Assembly (NCBI GenBank): GCA_025361935.1
Contig: JANYJB010000094.1
Location: 1-64,000 of the forward strand
Source of the DNA: Verrucomicrobiota bacterium
Lineage (GTDB): Bacteria > Verrucomicrobiota > Verrucomicrobiia > Opitutales > Opitutaceae
Direction of reading: 5' to 3'
DNA: 64,000 nt
Shown: piece by piece, positions 8,713-17,743 of the stretch
Numbering within the stretch: position 1 is the first letter of the stretch
How the letters are laid out: the number at the start of each line of letters is the position of its first letter
The notes under the pieces: generated by a model
What the model was told of the DNA's origin: nothing
The model's database searches: none
The model's input: the letters and a program-made list of their open reading frames with translations, nothing else
Translations under genes and position numbers: made by a program

Positions 8713-9352
8713 GGGCGAATTCGGCGGCGCCGACGGCGAGCAGGCTGTCGTAAACGGCGTCGGCCCCGGCGGCGTGCAACTCGTCGGCGGAGTGCGTGCC
8801 GGTGGTGACGGCGAAGCACGGGAAGCCGGCGGCGTGGGCGGCCTGCACGTCCCACGGCGAATCGCCGACGAGGCAGGTGGTGGCGGCGACGGCCTTGAGG
8901 GCGGCGAGGGCGTGGGCGGCGAACTCGGGCCGGGGTTTCAGCCACGCGGTGTCGGTCGCGCCGAGGATGAGGTCGAGGTAGGGCGAGAGGCCGAGGTGGT
9001 CGCAGACGGCGCGGGCGGAGGGGCCGTGTTTGTTGGTGAAGACGCCGCAGGCGACGCCGCGTGCGTGGAGGCTTTTTAAGAGCGCGTGCGCGCCGGGCAT
9101 GGGGTCGGCGCCGTCAAGCATGGTGGTTGCCCAGAAGGCGCGGTAGATGCGGAGGCACTCGGGCATTTTTTCCTCGGGGACGAAGTTGCGCATGGCGTTT
9201 TCCAAGCCGCCGCCGATGGCGTTTTTGACCTGTTCGCGGGTGGGCGCGGGCAGGCCGACTTGCGGCAGGGCGTGCGCGTAGCTGCGATGGATGGCGGGCA
9301 GGTGGTCGATCAAGGTGCCGTCGAGATCGAAGAGAACGGTGCGGAAACGCAT
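8705..9352 (-). CDS. HAD-family phosphatase, phosphoglycolate phosphatase-like
   Basis: VLFDLDGTLIDHL, GVFTNKHG, CLVGDSPWDVQAAHAAG. Confidence 0.88.
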   Translation of the reverse strand: MRFRTVLFDLDGTLIDHLPAIHRSYAHALPQVGLPAPTREQVKNAIGGGLENAMRNFVPEEKMPECLRIYRAFWATTMLDGADPMPGAHALLKSLHARGVACGVFTNKHGPSARAVCDHLGLSPYLDLILGATDTAWLKPRPEFAAHALAALKAVAATTCLVGDSPWDVQAAHAAGFPCFAVTTGTHSADELHAAGADAVYDSLLAVGAAEFALT

Positions 9353-9436
9353 GGCGGGAAGTTGGCGGCGGGAAGTCGCGTGAACGACACAAAATTTTAA
9401 TTCCTTCCCGCCGCCGGAACGTTAAACCTTCCCGCA

Positions 9437-10567
9437 ATGCCAGAGCCAACCGCCACCATTCCCGAAACCCGCGTGCTCCTGCACCCGAAGGCCGAGGAGC
9501 TGCTGGTCGAGTTGCAGGGCGACTGGCGCATCACGGAGACGCGGCCCTCGTGGGTGGCGTTGCTCGCCGGGACCGCGCCGAAGCGCGTGAAGTTCGTCTG
9601 GGGCGCGCTCGGCGAATGGGACAGCGCGTTGCTGCTGTTTGTCTTCGAGGTGAGGCAGTGGTGCCGCGTGCAGGGCGTTTACTGCGACCTTTCGTGCCTG
9701 CCGGAGGCCATGCAAAAACTCCTCGGCCAGCTCGTCGTAGTGAACGAGACGCGGATGAGTTTCGACCGCTCGAAGGATTTTGTTACGATGGTAGGACTGG
9801 CGGCGCAGGACGTGTGGGCGAAGACGCAGGAGATCGCGACTTTCGTGGGCGAATGCGTTATCAGCGCGGGCAACCTCCTGAAACTCCCGCGCAAATTCCG
9901 CTGGCGCGACTGTCTGGAGGAGATGCAGCGTTGCGGCGCGATGGCGCTGCCCATCGTGAGCCTGATCAGCCTGCTCACGGGCCTCATCATGGCCTACCAA
10001 TCGGCGATTCTTATGCGGCAGTTTGGCGCCGACATTTATGTGGCCGACGCGGTCGGGCTGGTGATGGTCCGCGAGATGGGAGCGATGATGACGGCGATCA
10101 TCCTCGCGGGCCGCACGGGCGCGGCGTTTGCGGCGACGCTGGGCAACATGAAGGCGGGCGAAGAGATCGATGCGCTCACCACGCTCGGCATCCGCCCGGT
10201 GGATTTTCTCGTGATGCCGCGCATCGTCGCGCTGGCCGTGATGATGCCGCTGCTCGCGCTCTATGCGAACGGCCTCGGCATCCTCGGCGGCATGATCGTG
10301 TCGCTCGGCGTGCTCAACATCCCGCCCACCGCCTACTGGATCGAAACGCAGACGGCCATCGACCTGTCGGACGTGGCCACGGGCCTCATCAAGGCCTCCG
10401 CGTTCGGCGTGCTGGTGGGGCTGGCGGGCTGCCACAGCGGCCTTCGCGCCGAGCGCAGCGCGGCGGGCGTGGGCAACGCGGCCACCTCGGCGGTCGTGAT
10501 GGGCCTGCTGCTCATCATCGTGTTCGACGCGTTGTTCGCCGTCGTCTTCAACGTCGTCGGCCTGTGA
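9437..10567 (+). CDS. MlaE-family lipid ABC transporter permease with N-terminal STAS-like region
   Basis: MlaE core RTGAAFAATLGNMKAGEEIDALTTLGIRPVDFLVMPR; about 120 aa N-terminal extension. Confidence 0.88.
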   Translation: MPEPTATIPETRVLLHPKAEELLVELQGDWRITETRPSWVALLAGTAPKRVKFVWGALGEWDSALLLFVFEVRQWCRVQGVYCDLSCLPEAMQKLLGQLVVVNETRMSFDRSKDFVTMVGLAAQDVWAKTQEIATFVGECVISAGNLLKLPRKFRWRDCLEEMQRCGAMALPIVSLISLLTGLIMAYQSAILMRQFGADIYVADAVGLVMVREMGAMMTAIILAGRTGAAFAATLGNMKAGEEIDALTTLGIRPVDFLVMPRIVALAVMMPLLALYANGLGILGGMIVSLGVLNIPPTAYWIETQTAIDLSDVATGLIKASAFGVLVGLAGCHSGLRAERSAAGVGNAATSAVVMGLLLIIVFDALFAVVFNVVGL

Positions 10568-10577
10568 ACCTCCGCGC

Positions 10578-11375
10578 ATGAACACCGATCCAAACCTTCC
10601 CGCCCTCGACGTCGCCGGCCTGGAGTGCGGCTACGACGACAAGGTGCTGCTGAAGGACATCAACTTTCAGGTGAGGCGCGGGGAGATTTTCTTCATCATC
10701 GGCGGCTCCGGCTGCGGCAAAAGCACGCTGCTGCGCCACCTCGTGGGCCTGCGCGCACCGACGGCGGGGACGGTGAAATTTTTCGGCGAATGCTTCAACT
10801 CCGCCACGCCCGACCGCCAGCGCGAGATGCTCAAGCGCATCGGCGTGCTCTACCAGGGCGGTGCTCTGTGGAGTTCGCTCAGCCTCCTCGAAAACGTCAT
10901 GCTGCCGCTCGAGGAATACACGCCGCTCGACGCATCCGAGCGCGCCGAGCTGGCCTGCATGAAACTGGCGCAGGTCGGGCTCTCCGGCTACGACAGCTAC
11001 TTCCCTTCGGAGATCAGCGGCGGCATGAAAAAACGCGCCGGTCTGGCCCGCGCCCTCGCGCTCGACCCGAGCATCGTGTTTTTCGACGAGCCCTCCGCCG
11101 GCCTCGACCCGCTGACCTCGCGCAAGCTCGACGAGTTGATCGTCAACCTCCGCGACCTGCTCGGCATGACCTGCGTGGTCGTCTCGCACGAGCTGGCTTC
11201 TATCTTCGCGATCGCCGACCGCGTCGTCATGCTCGACAAGCAGGCCCAGGGCATCATCGCCGACGGCGACCCCCGCGTGCTCGTCAAGGCCAGCGCCGAC
11301 GTGCGCGTGCGCGAGTTCCTCGGCCGGGGCGACGACGCCCGGGTCGCCGCGCTCCAAAACCAGCCTTCCCCTTGA
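10578..11375 (+). CDS. MlaF-family ABC transporter ATP-binding protein
   Basis: GGSGCGKSTLLRHLVGL, ISGGMKKRAGLARALALDPSIVFFDEPSAGLDPLTS. Confidence 0.92.
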   Translation: MNTDPNLPALDVAGLECGYDDKVLLKDINFQVRRGEIFFIIGGSGCGKSTLLRHLVGLRAPTAGTVKFFGECFNSATPDRQREMLKRIGVLYQGGALWSSLSLLENVMLPLEEYTPLDASERAELACMKLAQVGLSGYDSYFPSEISGGMKKRAGLARALALDPSIVFFDEPSAGLDPLTSRKLDELIVNLRDLLGMTCVVVSHELASIFAIADRVVMLDKQAQGIIADGDPRVLVKASADVRVREFLGRGDDARVAALQNQPSP

Positions 11376-11403
11376 ACCCGCTCCCGCTTAAACCCGTCAT
11401 CTC

Positions 11404-12420
11404 GTGAAGACCAAAGTCAGTCCGGCCGTCGTCGGTTTGTTCGTCCTGGGTGCGTTTGTGCTCGGGCTCATCGCGTTGTTTTCGTTCGGCGGCGTCAGCT
11501 TTTTCTCCAAGCCGGAGCGCTTCATCGTCTATTTCGACGAGTCGATCCACGGCCTCGACCTCGGCTCGCCGGTGAAGCTCCGCGGCGTGCGGGTGGGCCG
11601 GGTGGTGGACTTCAACCTGCGCTACGTGCCGGGCCAGAACAAGTCGGTCGTAGCAGTGGTGTGCGAGCTCAGCCGCAACGTCATCACCGATCCGCAGGGC
11701 AAGCCCCTCGACGTGTCCGACCGCGACCAGCTCCAAGCCCTCGTCGATCACGGACTGCGGGCGCAGCTCGGCGTCATCGGCCTCGCCACCGGCCTGCTGT
11801 TTGTGGAGCTCGATTTCCTCGATCCGCACGCCTACCCGCTGACGATCACGGCGGGTTTTGAATCCAAATACGTCGAGATGCCCGCCGTGCCCTCGGCCAT
11901 CTCGCAGTTCCAGTCCAATCTCACCGGAATCTTGGAAAACGTGAAGCGCGTGGATTTCGCCGCGCTCGCCGCCCAGGCGCAGGGCCTCATCGCCGACGCC
12001 CGCAAGAAGCTCGACGCCATGGACACCGCCGCGCTCGTCGCCCAGTGGACCAAGGCCGGCGAATCCGTCCACCAGCTCGCCTCCTCCGCCGAGCTGAAGG
12101 ACACCTTTGCCAACATGAACGCGGCCTCCGTGAAGTTGAACACCATCCTCGGGAAGTTCGACCGCGAAGGCCCGTCGCCCGCGCAGTTCGCCGACACGCT
12201 CAAGGACGCGCGCGAGGCCATCTCCTCCTTCAACGGCACGGTCTCCACGCTCCACAACTTCATCAGCGCGCAGCAGCACCTCGGTGACGACGCCTCGCAG
12301 GCGTTCGTCCGCCTCGGCGAAGCCGCCGCCGCTGTGCGCGCGCTGGCCGACTACCTCGAACGCAATCCCAACGCCCTCATCACCGGCCGCAAGGCACCAA
12401 CCCCGGAGACCACGCGATGA
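11404..12420 (+). CDS. MlaD/MCE-domain protein
   Basis: Single N-terminal TM then FDESIHGLDLGSPVKLRGVRVGRVVDFNLRY MCE pattern. Confidence 0.88.
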   Translation: MKTKVSPAVVGLFVLGAFVLGLIALFSFGGVSFFSKPERFIVYFDESIHGLDLGSPVKLRGVRVGRVVDFNLRYVPGQNKSVVAVVCELSRNVITDPQGKPLDVSDRDQLQALVDHGLRAQLGVIGLATGLLFVELDFLDPHAYPLTITAGFESKYVEMPAVPSAISQFQSNLTGILENVKRVDFAALAAQAQGLIADARKKLDAMDTAALVAQWTKAGESVHQLASSAELKDTFANMNAASVKLNTILGKFDREGPSPAQFADTLKDAREAISSFNGTVSTLHNFISAQQHLGDDASQAFVRLGEAAAAVRALADYLERNPNALITGRKAPTPETTR

Positions 12421-13064
12421 AACCTTCCTTCTTCAAAAACCCACGCCTTCTCGCCGCGCTGCTTTTCGCCGGCCTCGCGCTGCTCGGCCAGACGGGTTGC
12501 TCTCTCTTGCCCGCGCCGCAGGCCGATCCCACACACTACTACGTGCTCGCCGGCCCCGCGTTTGCCGACCCCGGCCCGGCGCGGGCGGAAGGTGCGCTGC
12601 GCGTCGGCCTGCGCCGCATCGAAGTCGTGCCCTACCTCGGCGGCAAGGCCATGATCGTGCGCAACTCGGCCAACGAAATCACCTACCAGGACTACGCCCG
12701 CTGGGCCGAGCCTCCCGCCTCGGGCATCGAGCGCATCGTGACGGCGCGCCTCCAGAGCTCGCCGAAGATCGGGCGCGTTTATTTGCAGCCGTTCCCCTTT
12801 GACGAGAAACGCGACTACGACGTGGCCGTGAGCGTGCTCCGCTGCGAAGGCGAGCGGACGCCCGACGGCAAGCTGGCGGCGGGTTTCGCGTGCACCGTCG
12901 AGTTGACCGAGGCGAAGCCGGGCGGCGCGGTGGTGATGCGAAAGACGTTCACCGCCCCGGCGGCCGCGTGGGACGGCAAGGATTTCGGCAAACTCGCGCA
13001 GTTGCTCGGCGACGCCGTGGCGGCGCTGGGCGAGGAAATCATCGGCGCATTGCCGGCGAAGTGA
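12417..13064 (+). CDS. PqiC-like (DUF330) ABC transport auxiliary lipoprotein
   Basis: Lipobox LLGQTGCSLLPAP, THYYVLAGP; ATGA overlap with the MCE gene. Confidence 0.75.
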   Translation: MKPSFFKNPRLLAALLFAGLALLGQTGCSLLPAPQADPTHYYVLAGPAFADPGPARAEGALRVGLRRIEVVPYLGGKAMIVRNSANEITYQDYARWAEPPASGIERIVTARLQSSPKIGRVYLQPFPFDEKRDYDVAVSVLRCEGERTPDGKLAAGFACTVELTEAKPGGAVVMRKTFTAPAAAWDGKDFGKLAQLLGDAVAALGEEIIGALPAK

Positions 13065-13165
13065 GGCGGCAAGTGCTGCGGCCATCGTTCCGATCCAGCC
13101 TTATCGTGTCATTTTTGGCGGTATGGGAAAAGAGGCGTCAGGGCATTCGCTAGGCCTGCTCATCA

Positions 13166-13597
13166 CTAGTGGTTCGGATCCTTTATTTTCATTATTTCGT
13201 AGTCTGAATATACATCGGCAACGCATGTGGCTTCATCTTCGGTCAATCGAACCCGAACCTGTAAGCGCAGATGCCAAATTTCATATACTTCTGTGACCTT
13301 ATTTTTTCTTGGTCCTTTTAGTATTATCACTTTGTCGCCGACTTTGAAGGGAGCTCCTTGAATTCTTCGAAATGGTTCGTGAAGAATAATGCCAAGTAAA
13401 ATTGTGCCTATTAATGAACCTGCTGCGTAAGCCGCGGCAATGGATGAAATGATAGCGATGCTAAGTTCCCATCCCATATCGAAATTACCTATGCGACCAT
13501 ATAGGAATGAAAGTGTCGCAACGCTGATAACACCGCCTGTCTGGGCGATGATCTGCATAAAATACGCAGCAGCTCTATTGATTACGGGGACTTTCAT
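13166..13597 (-). CDS. Small membrane protein, two TM segments followed by a short basic soluble domain; unknown function
   Basis: 143 aa MKVPVINRAAAYFMQIIAQTGGVISVATL...GAPFKVGDKVIILKGPRKNKVTEVYEIWHLRLQVRVRL; AT-rich relative to neighbours. Confidence 0.6.
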   Translation of the reverse strand: MKVPVINRAAAYFMQIIAQTGGVISVATLSFLYGRIGNFDMGWELSIAIISSIAAAYAAGSLIGTILLGIILHEPFRRIQGAPFKVGDKVIILKGPRKNKVTEVYEIWHLRLQVRVRLTEDEATCVADVYSDYEIMKIKDPNH

Positions 13598-13942
13598 TTT
13601 ACCGAACAGCGTTAATCCCTCGCACTGCGTTTTGAGGAAGGAAACTTCGGTTTGTTGCCGAGTGATATTCCAGTCATTCCGAGAGATGATTTTTCGGGAT
13701 GCGGCATGGCGATGAGCAGGACCGGCGAGGCGGCGGAAGTCGAGGCGATTGCCCGCGAAGTGAGCGTGTGTCCGTTGAGGCGTGCGCAAAAAAAGCCACG
13801 TCGTGAAGACCGGCTGGGAGTCTGCGGAGTGGTTGACGCCCGGCGGACCGGATGGTTGGCTCCGCGCATCGTGAAAGCGCCGAGGATAACCCCATCTGGC
13901 TCGGCGAAAAAGTCGGCGGGCGGTGTGCATGGACGGAAGGCG

Positions 13943-14605
13943 ATGTTCCTCTTGGGGGCGTTGCTGGGTGCGTCCATGACGACCGTGGCGCAGGCGCAGT
14001 TTGCCCGGCTGGAGCCCGAATCCACCCGGGCCGGCTATTTGGGCGCCCTGCTCGTCAACGAGACGCCGTTTCCCGGCGAGCGCGGCTACGTCAGCGAGGA
14101 GGACACGAAGGCGGCGATGCTGGCGATCCTGTGGGTTGTGCATGGCCGGCTTTGCGCGGTGCCGACGCCCTACACGCAGTGGCAGGTGGCGGGGGTGAAA
14201 ACCACCAGCCTTACGGGCATCATCGCCGGCGAGGGGGACCGTCGCCAGTGCGAGGGGTTTTCCCGAGACGGCGCGGGCCGTCCGGTCGTCGCGCCGCGCG
14301 TCATGGAGAGGCTGCACAATCTTCTCGGTATCGCCAACCGGGGCGGGCAGCCGGGGAGGTTTGCACGCCTGCTTAACTTCGGCCAAGGCCTGGCGACCGC
14401 CTACGTCGCCGCCGGGATCGGGGGGGCGGACCGTTTTGCCGCCCTGCGCCGCATCGGCTCGGTCGAGGTCACCGGCCGGGCTTTTTCCTGGATGACGGAC
14501 AAGGATTACTACAAGCCCGGCGGCAATTTCGTCCGCATTCCCGACAGCGACAGCGGTTCCCTCGGGGGCAACCGTTTTTTCACGCTTCGCAAATTTCCCC
14601 AATGA
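13943..14605 (+). CDS. Secreted hypothetical protein
   Basis: MFLLGALLGASMTTVAQAQFARLEPE signal-peptide-like start; ORF continues to an ATGA overlap with the next gene. Confidence 0.55.
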   Translation: MFLLGALLGASMTTVAQAQFARLEPESTRAGYLGALLVNETPFPGERGYVSEEDTKAAMLAILWVVHGRLCAVPTPYTQWQVAGVKTTSLTGIIAGEGDRRQCEGFSRDGAGRPVVAPRVMERLHNLLGIANRGGQPGRFARLLNFGQGLATAYVAAGIGGADRFAALRRIGSVEVTGRAFSWMTDKDYYKPGGNFVRIPDSDSGSLGGNRFFTLRKFPQ

Positions 14606-15513
14606 AATCCACCGCCCTTGTTTTCCTTGTTCTCCTCGGGCTTTCGCCCGCGCCCGCGCTGTTCGCGGACGCCGCCAGCGTCCCGTCCGTTGCCGCCCAG
14701 CCGCCGCCGCTGCGGGAGCTGGTGGAGCCGCGCATGCTCCAGGAGGTGGCGCGGTATCTTTACCGCTGGTATGTGGACGAGGGCGACATCGAGCGGGCCG
14801 CCGCCTCGCCCGACTTGGTGCTGTGGGCCGGCCTCTCGACCCCCGCGCTGGACGAGGGCGACCGGAGCGTTTTCGCCCGGATCATCCTGCCCGCCCTCGG
14901 CATCACGGTGAACCTCAAACGGGCCGACTACTTCATCGAGGAAACCAAGACGGCGGTGAAAAGCTCCGGGTTCAAGATCACCTCCGTGTCGCGGGGTCAG
15001 GCGCCGGCAACCCTGCCCGCCGGATACGAGGAAATCAAAATGAACATGGAGAAGCTCAAGGAGCATCTCTTCGCCACGCGCCATCAGTTGGAGTTCCCGC
15101 AGGAGCCGCTGATCGTGCGCCTGAAAACGGCCCTTGTGGAGGAGCTGCAAAAGGAGAACGTCCCCGTCGTGGACGATCCCGCCGTGGATCAGACGGTGTA
15201 TGTCGCGTCGATTTCGCCGGTGGCGAACGATCTTTGGGCCTACTGGGAAAACAAGAAACAGCTCGTCCACTGCACCTCGGACATCGACCTGGCGAACCCC
15301 GCCGTCTGGACGCAGGAAACGCTCGGCATCCGCGTTTACGACACGCTCACGCAGGTGGTGGTGTCCCACGAGGAGGCCGCCGGCAGCAACCGGTTCATGA
15401 CGAGGGATCAGATCGGTCGCGCGCTCTACAACTGCCTCGTCCTGGGCAAACGCATCCAGATCACCCCGTCGAAAAAAGCGGCGGCGGCCCCTCCGGCGCA
15501 GGCGGGGCAATAA
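14602..15513 (+). CDS. Secreted hypothetical protein
   Basis: 303 aa, MKSTALVFLVLLGLSPAPALFADAAS signal peptide; coupled to the upstream gene. Confidence 0.6.
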   Translation: MKSTALVFLVLLGLSPAPALFADAASVPSVAAQPPPLRELVEPRMLQEVARYLYRWYVDEGDIERAAASPDLVLWAGLSTPALDEGDRSVFARIILPALGITVNLKRADYFIEETKTAVKSSGFKITSVSRGQAPATLPAGYEEIKMNMEKLKEHLFATRHQLEFPQEPLIVRLKTALVEELQKENVPVVDDPAVDQTVYVASISPVANDLWAYWENKKQLVHCTSDIDLANPAVWTQETLGIRVYDTLTQVVVSHEEAAGSNRFMTRDQIGRALYNCLVLGKRIQITPSKKAAAAPPAQAGQ

Positions 15514-15550
15514 AAGCCCCGCGACGGAGCAATGTTCCCCGTCGCGGCTT
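15514..15550. terminator. Hairpin between convergent genes
   Basis: CCGCGACGG...CCGTCGCGG arms in the intergenic gap. Confidence 0.5.
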
Positions 15551-16778
15551 ACTTGCCCAGCGCGACGGCGATGCGGGCGAGGGCTTTCTCGACGTTTTCA
15601 CGCGAGTTGAAGGCGCTGATGCGCACGTGGCCTTCGCCGCACTTGCCGAAGCCGGCGCCGGGGGTGCAGACGACCTGCGCCTCATTGAGGAGCTTGTCGA
15701 AGAACGCCCACGAATCGGTGCCGGTGTTGACCCAAATGTAGGGGGCGTTGTCGCCGCCGATGCAGGAGAAGCCGAGCTTCGTCATGGCGGTGCGGATGAG
15801 CGCGGCGTTGGCGAGGTAGAAGTCGGTCATGGCCTTCACCTCGGCCTTGCCCTCGGGCGTGTAGATGGCGGCGGCGGCCTTCTGCACGGGATAGGAGACG
15901 CCGTTGAACTTGGTCGTGTGGCGGCGGTTCCAGAGCGCGTGGACGGGGTGGGCGTTGCCCGCGACGTCGTAGGCGACGAGTTTCTTTGGAACGACGGTGT
16001 AGGCGCAGCGCGTGCCGGTGAAGCCGGCTGTCTTCGAGAAGCTGCGGAACTCGATGGCGACTTCGTCGGCACCGGGGATTTCGTAGATGGAGTGGGGGAT
16101 CTGCGGATCGCGGATGTAGGCCTCGTAGGCGCTGTCGAAGAGGATGAGGGCCTTGTTGGCTTTGGCGTAGGCAACCCAGGCTTCGAGCTGGGCGCGGGTG
16201 GCGACGGCGCCGGTGGGGTTGTTGGGGAAGCAGAGGTAGATGAGGTCGGTGGCGACCGACGGGATGGCGGGCACGTAGCCGTTGGCGGGCGTGGAATCGA
16301 GGTAGGTGATGCCGGCGTAGCGGCCGTCGAGGTTGGCACCGGTGCGGCCCGCCATGACGTTGGTGTCCACGTAAACGGGGTAAACGGGATCGGGGATGGC
16401 GAGCTTCAGGCCCTCGGTGGCGAAGATTTCCTGGATGTTGCCGCAGTCGCATTTGGAGCCGTCGGACACGAAAATCTCGTCGGCGGAAATGGGGCAGTCG
16501 CGGGCAACGTAGTCGTGGGTGGCGATGGCTTCGCGGAGGAACGCGTAGCCCTGCTCGGGACCGTAGCCCTTGAAGGTGGCGCGGGCGGCCATTTCGTCCA
16601 CCCCGGCGTGGAAGGCCTTGAGCACGGAGGGCGTGAGCGGCTCGGTGACGTCGCCGATGCCGAGGCGGATGACGGGCTTGTCGGGGTTGGCGGTGGTGTA
16701 GGCCGTCACGCGTTTGGCGATGTCGGAAAACAGGTAGGAGGCCTTCAGTTTCAGGTAGTTTTCGTTGATGCGGATCAT
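15549..16778 (-). CDS. dapL: LL-diaminopimelate aminotransferase
   Basis: 409 aa, [81 protein letters not shown]. Confidence 0.95.
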   Translation of the reverse strand: MIRINENYLKLKASYLFSDIAKRVTAYTTANPDKPVIRLGIGDVTEPLTPSVLKAFHAGVDEMAARATFKGYGPEQGYAFLREAIATHDYVARDCPISADEIFVSDGSKCDCGNIQEIFATEGLKLAIPDPVYPVYVDTNVMAGRTGANLDGRYAGITYLDSTPANGYVPAIPSVATDLIYLCFPNNPTGAVATRAQLEAWVAYAKANKALILFDSAYEAYIRDPQIPHSIYEIPGADEVAIEFRSFSKTAGFTGTRCAYTVVPKKLVAYDVAGNAHPVHALWNRRHTTKFNGVSYPVQKAAAAIYTPEGKAEVKAMTDFYLANAALIRTAMTKLGFSCIGGDNAPYIWVNTGTDSWAFFDKLLNEAQVVCTPGAGFGKCGEGHVRISAFNSRENVEKALARIAVALGK

Positions 16779-16891
16779 GGGTGGACGAATGAAAGAAGCG
16801 TAAGTGTGGTCTTTGACGGGCGAAAAACTTGAATAAGCGGCGCGGCGGGGCTTAGTTCAAGCCTCGCGTTTCCCCGCGACCCCCACGCTTC

Positions 16892-17737
16892 ATGCAAACC
16901 ATCACTTCGGTTTTTGAGATGCAGACGCTGGCCGAGGACCTCCGGTCCAAGGGCCAGATCATCGGCCTCGTGCCCACCATGGGCGCGCTGCACGAGGGGC
17001 ACGTGAGCCTCATCAAGCTCGCCGCCGAACAGGCCGACACGGTGGTGGTGTCGATTTTCGTGAACCCGACGCAGTTCGGGCCGAGCGAGGATTTCACGAA
17101 ATATCCGCGCGCGCTGGAGGCCGACGTCGCCGCTTGCGAGGCCGCCGGGGCGGACATCGTTTTCGCGCCCACGGCAGAGGAGATTTATCCGAAGGGCTAC
17201 TCGACCTACGTCATCGAGGAGCACATCGCGAAGCCGCTCGAAGGCGTGTCGCGTCCGTCGCATTTTCGCGGCGTGACCACGGTGGTGGCGAAGTTGTTTA
17301 ACATCGTGCGCCCCGACCTCGCCGTGTTCGGCCAGAAGGACGCGCAGCAGGTCGCGGTGATCAAGAAGATGGTCGCCGACCTGCATTTCACGGTGGACGT
17401 GGTCGTCGCGCCGACGCTGCGCGAGCAGGACGGGCTGGCGATGAGTTCCCGCAATCGCTACCTCACCGCGACGCAGCGCATCGAGGCGCTCGTCATCCAT
17501 CGTGCGTTACGCAAGGCCGCCGGCATGGTCGCCGCCGGCGAGTGCCGTGTGGACCGGTTGATCGCCGAGGCCACCCACCTGATCGCGCAGCACCGTCGCG
17601 TGCGGATGATTTACACGTCGATCGTTGACCGCACGACGATGGAGGCCGTCAAAGGCGAGATCGTTCCAGGCAAAGTCGTCATGACCATCGCCGTCTGGGT
17701 TGATGAAATCCGCCTGATCGACAACGAGCTCCTTTAA
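16892..17737 (+). CDS. panC: Pantothenate synthetase
   Basis: GLVPTMGALHEGHVSLIKLA, FVNPTQFGPSEDF, FGQKDAQQVAVIKKMV. Confidence 0.96.
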   Translation: MQTITSVFEMQTLAEDLRSKGQIIGLVPTMGALHEGHVSLIKLAAEQADTVVVSIFVNPTQFGPSEDFTKYPRALEADVAACEAAGADIVFAPTAEEIYPKGYSTYVIEEHIAKPLEGVSRPSHFRGVTTVVAKLFNIVRPDLAVFGQKDAQQVAVIKKMVADLHFTVDVVVAPTLREQDGLAMSSRNRYLTATQRIEALVIHRALRKAAGMVAAGECRVDRLIAEATHLIAQHRRVRMIYTSIVDRTTMEAVKGEIVPGKVVMTIAVWVDEIRLIDNELL

Positions 17738-17743
17738 TTTTTC

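Noticed and set aside
14823-16832. 669-aa plus-strand ORF spanning the secreted protein and dapL
   Set aside because: Spans two genes in the wrong frame or strand and is low-complexity.
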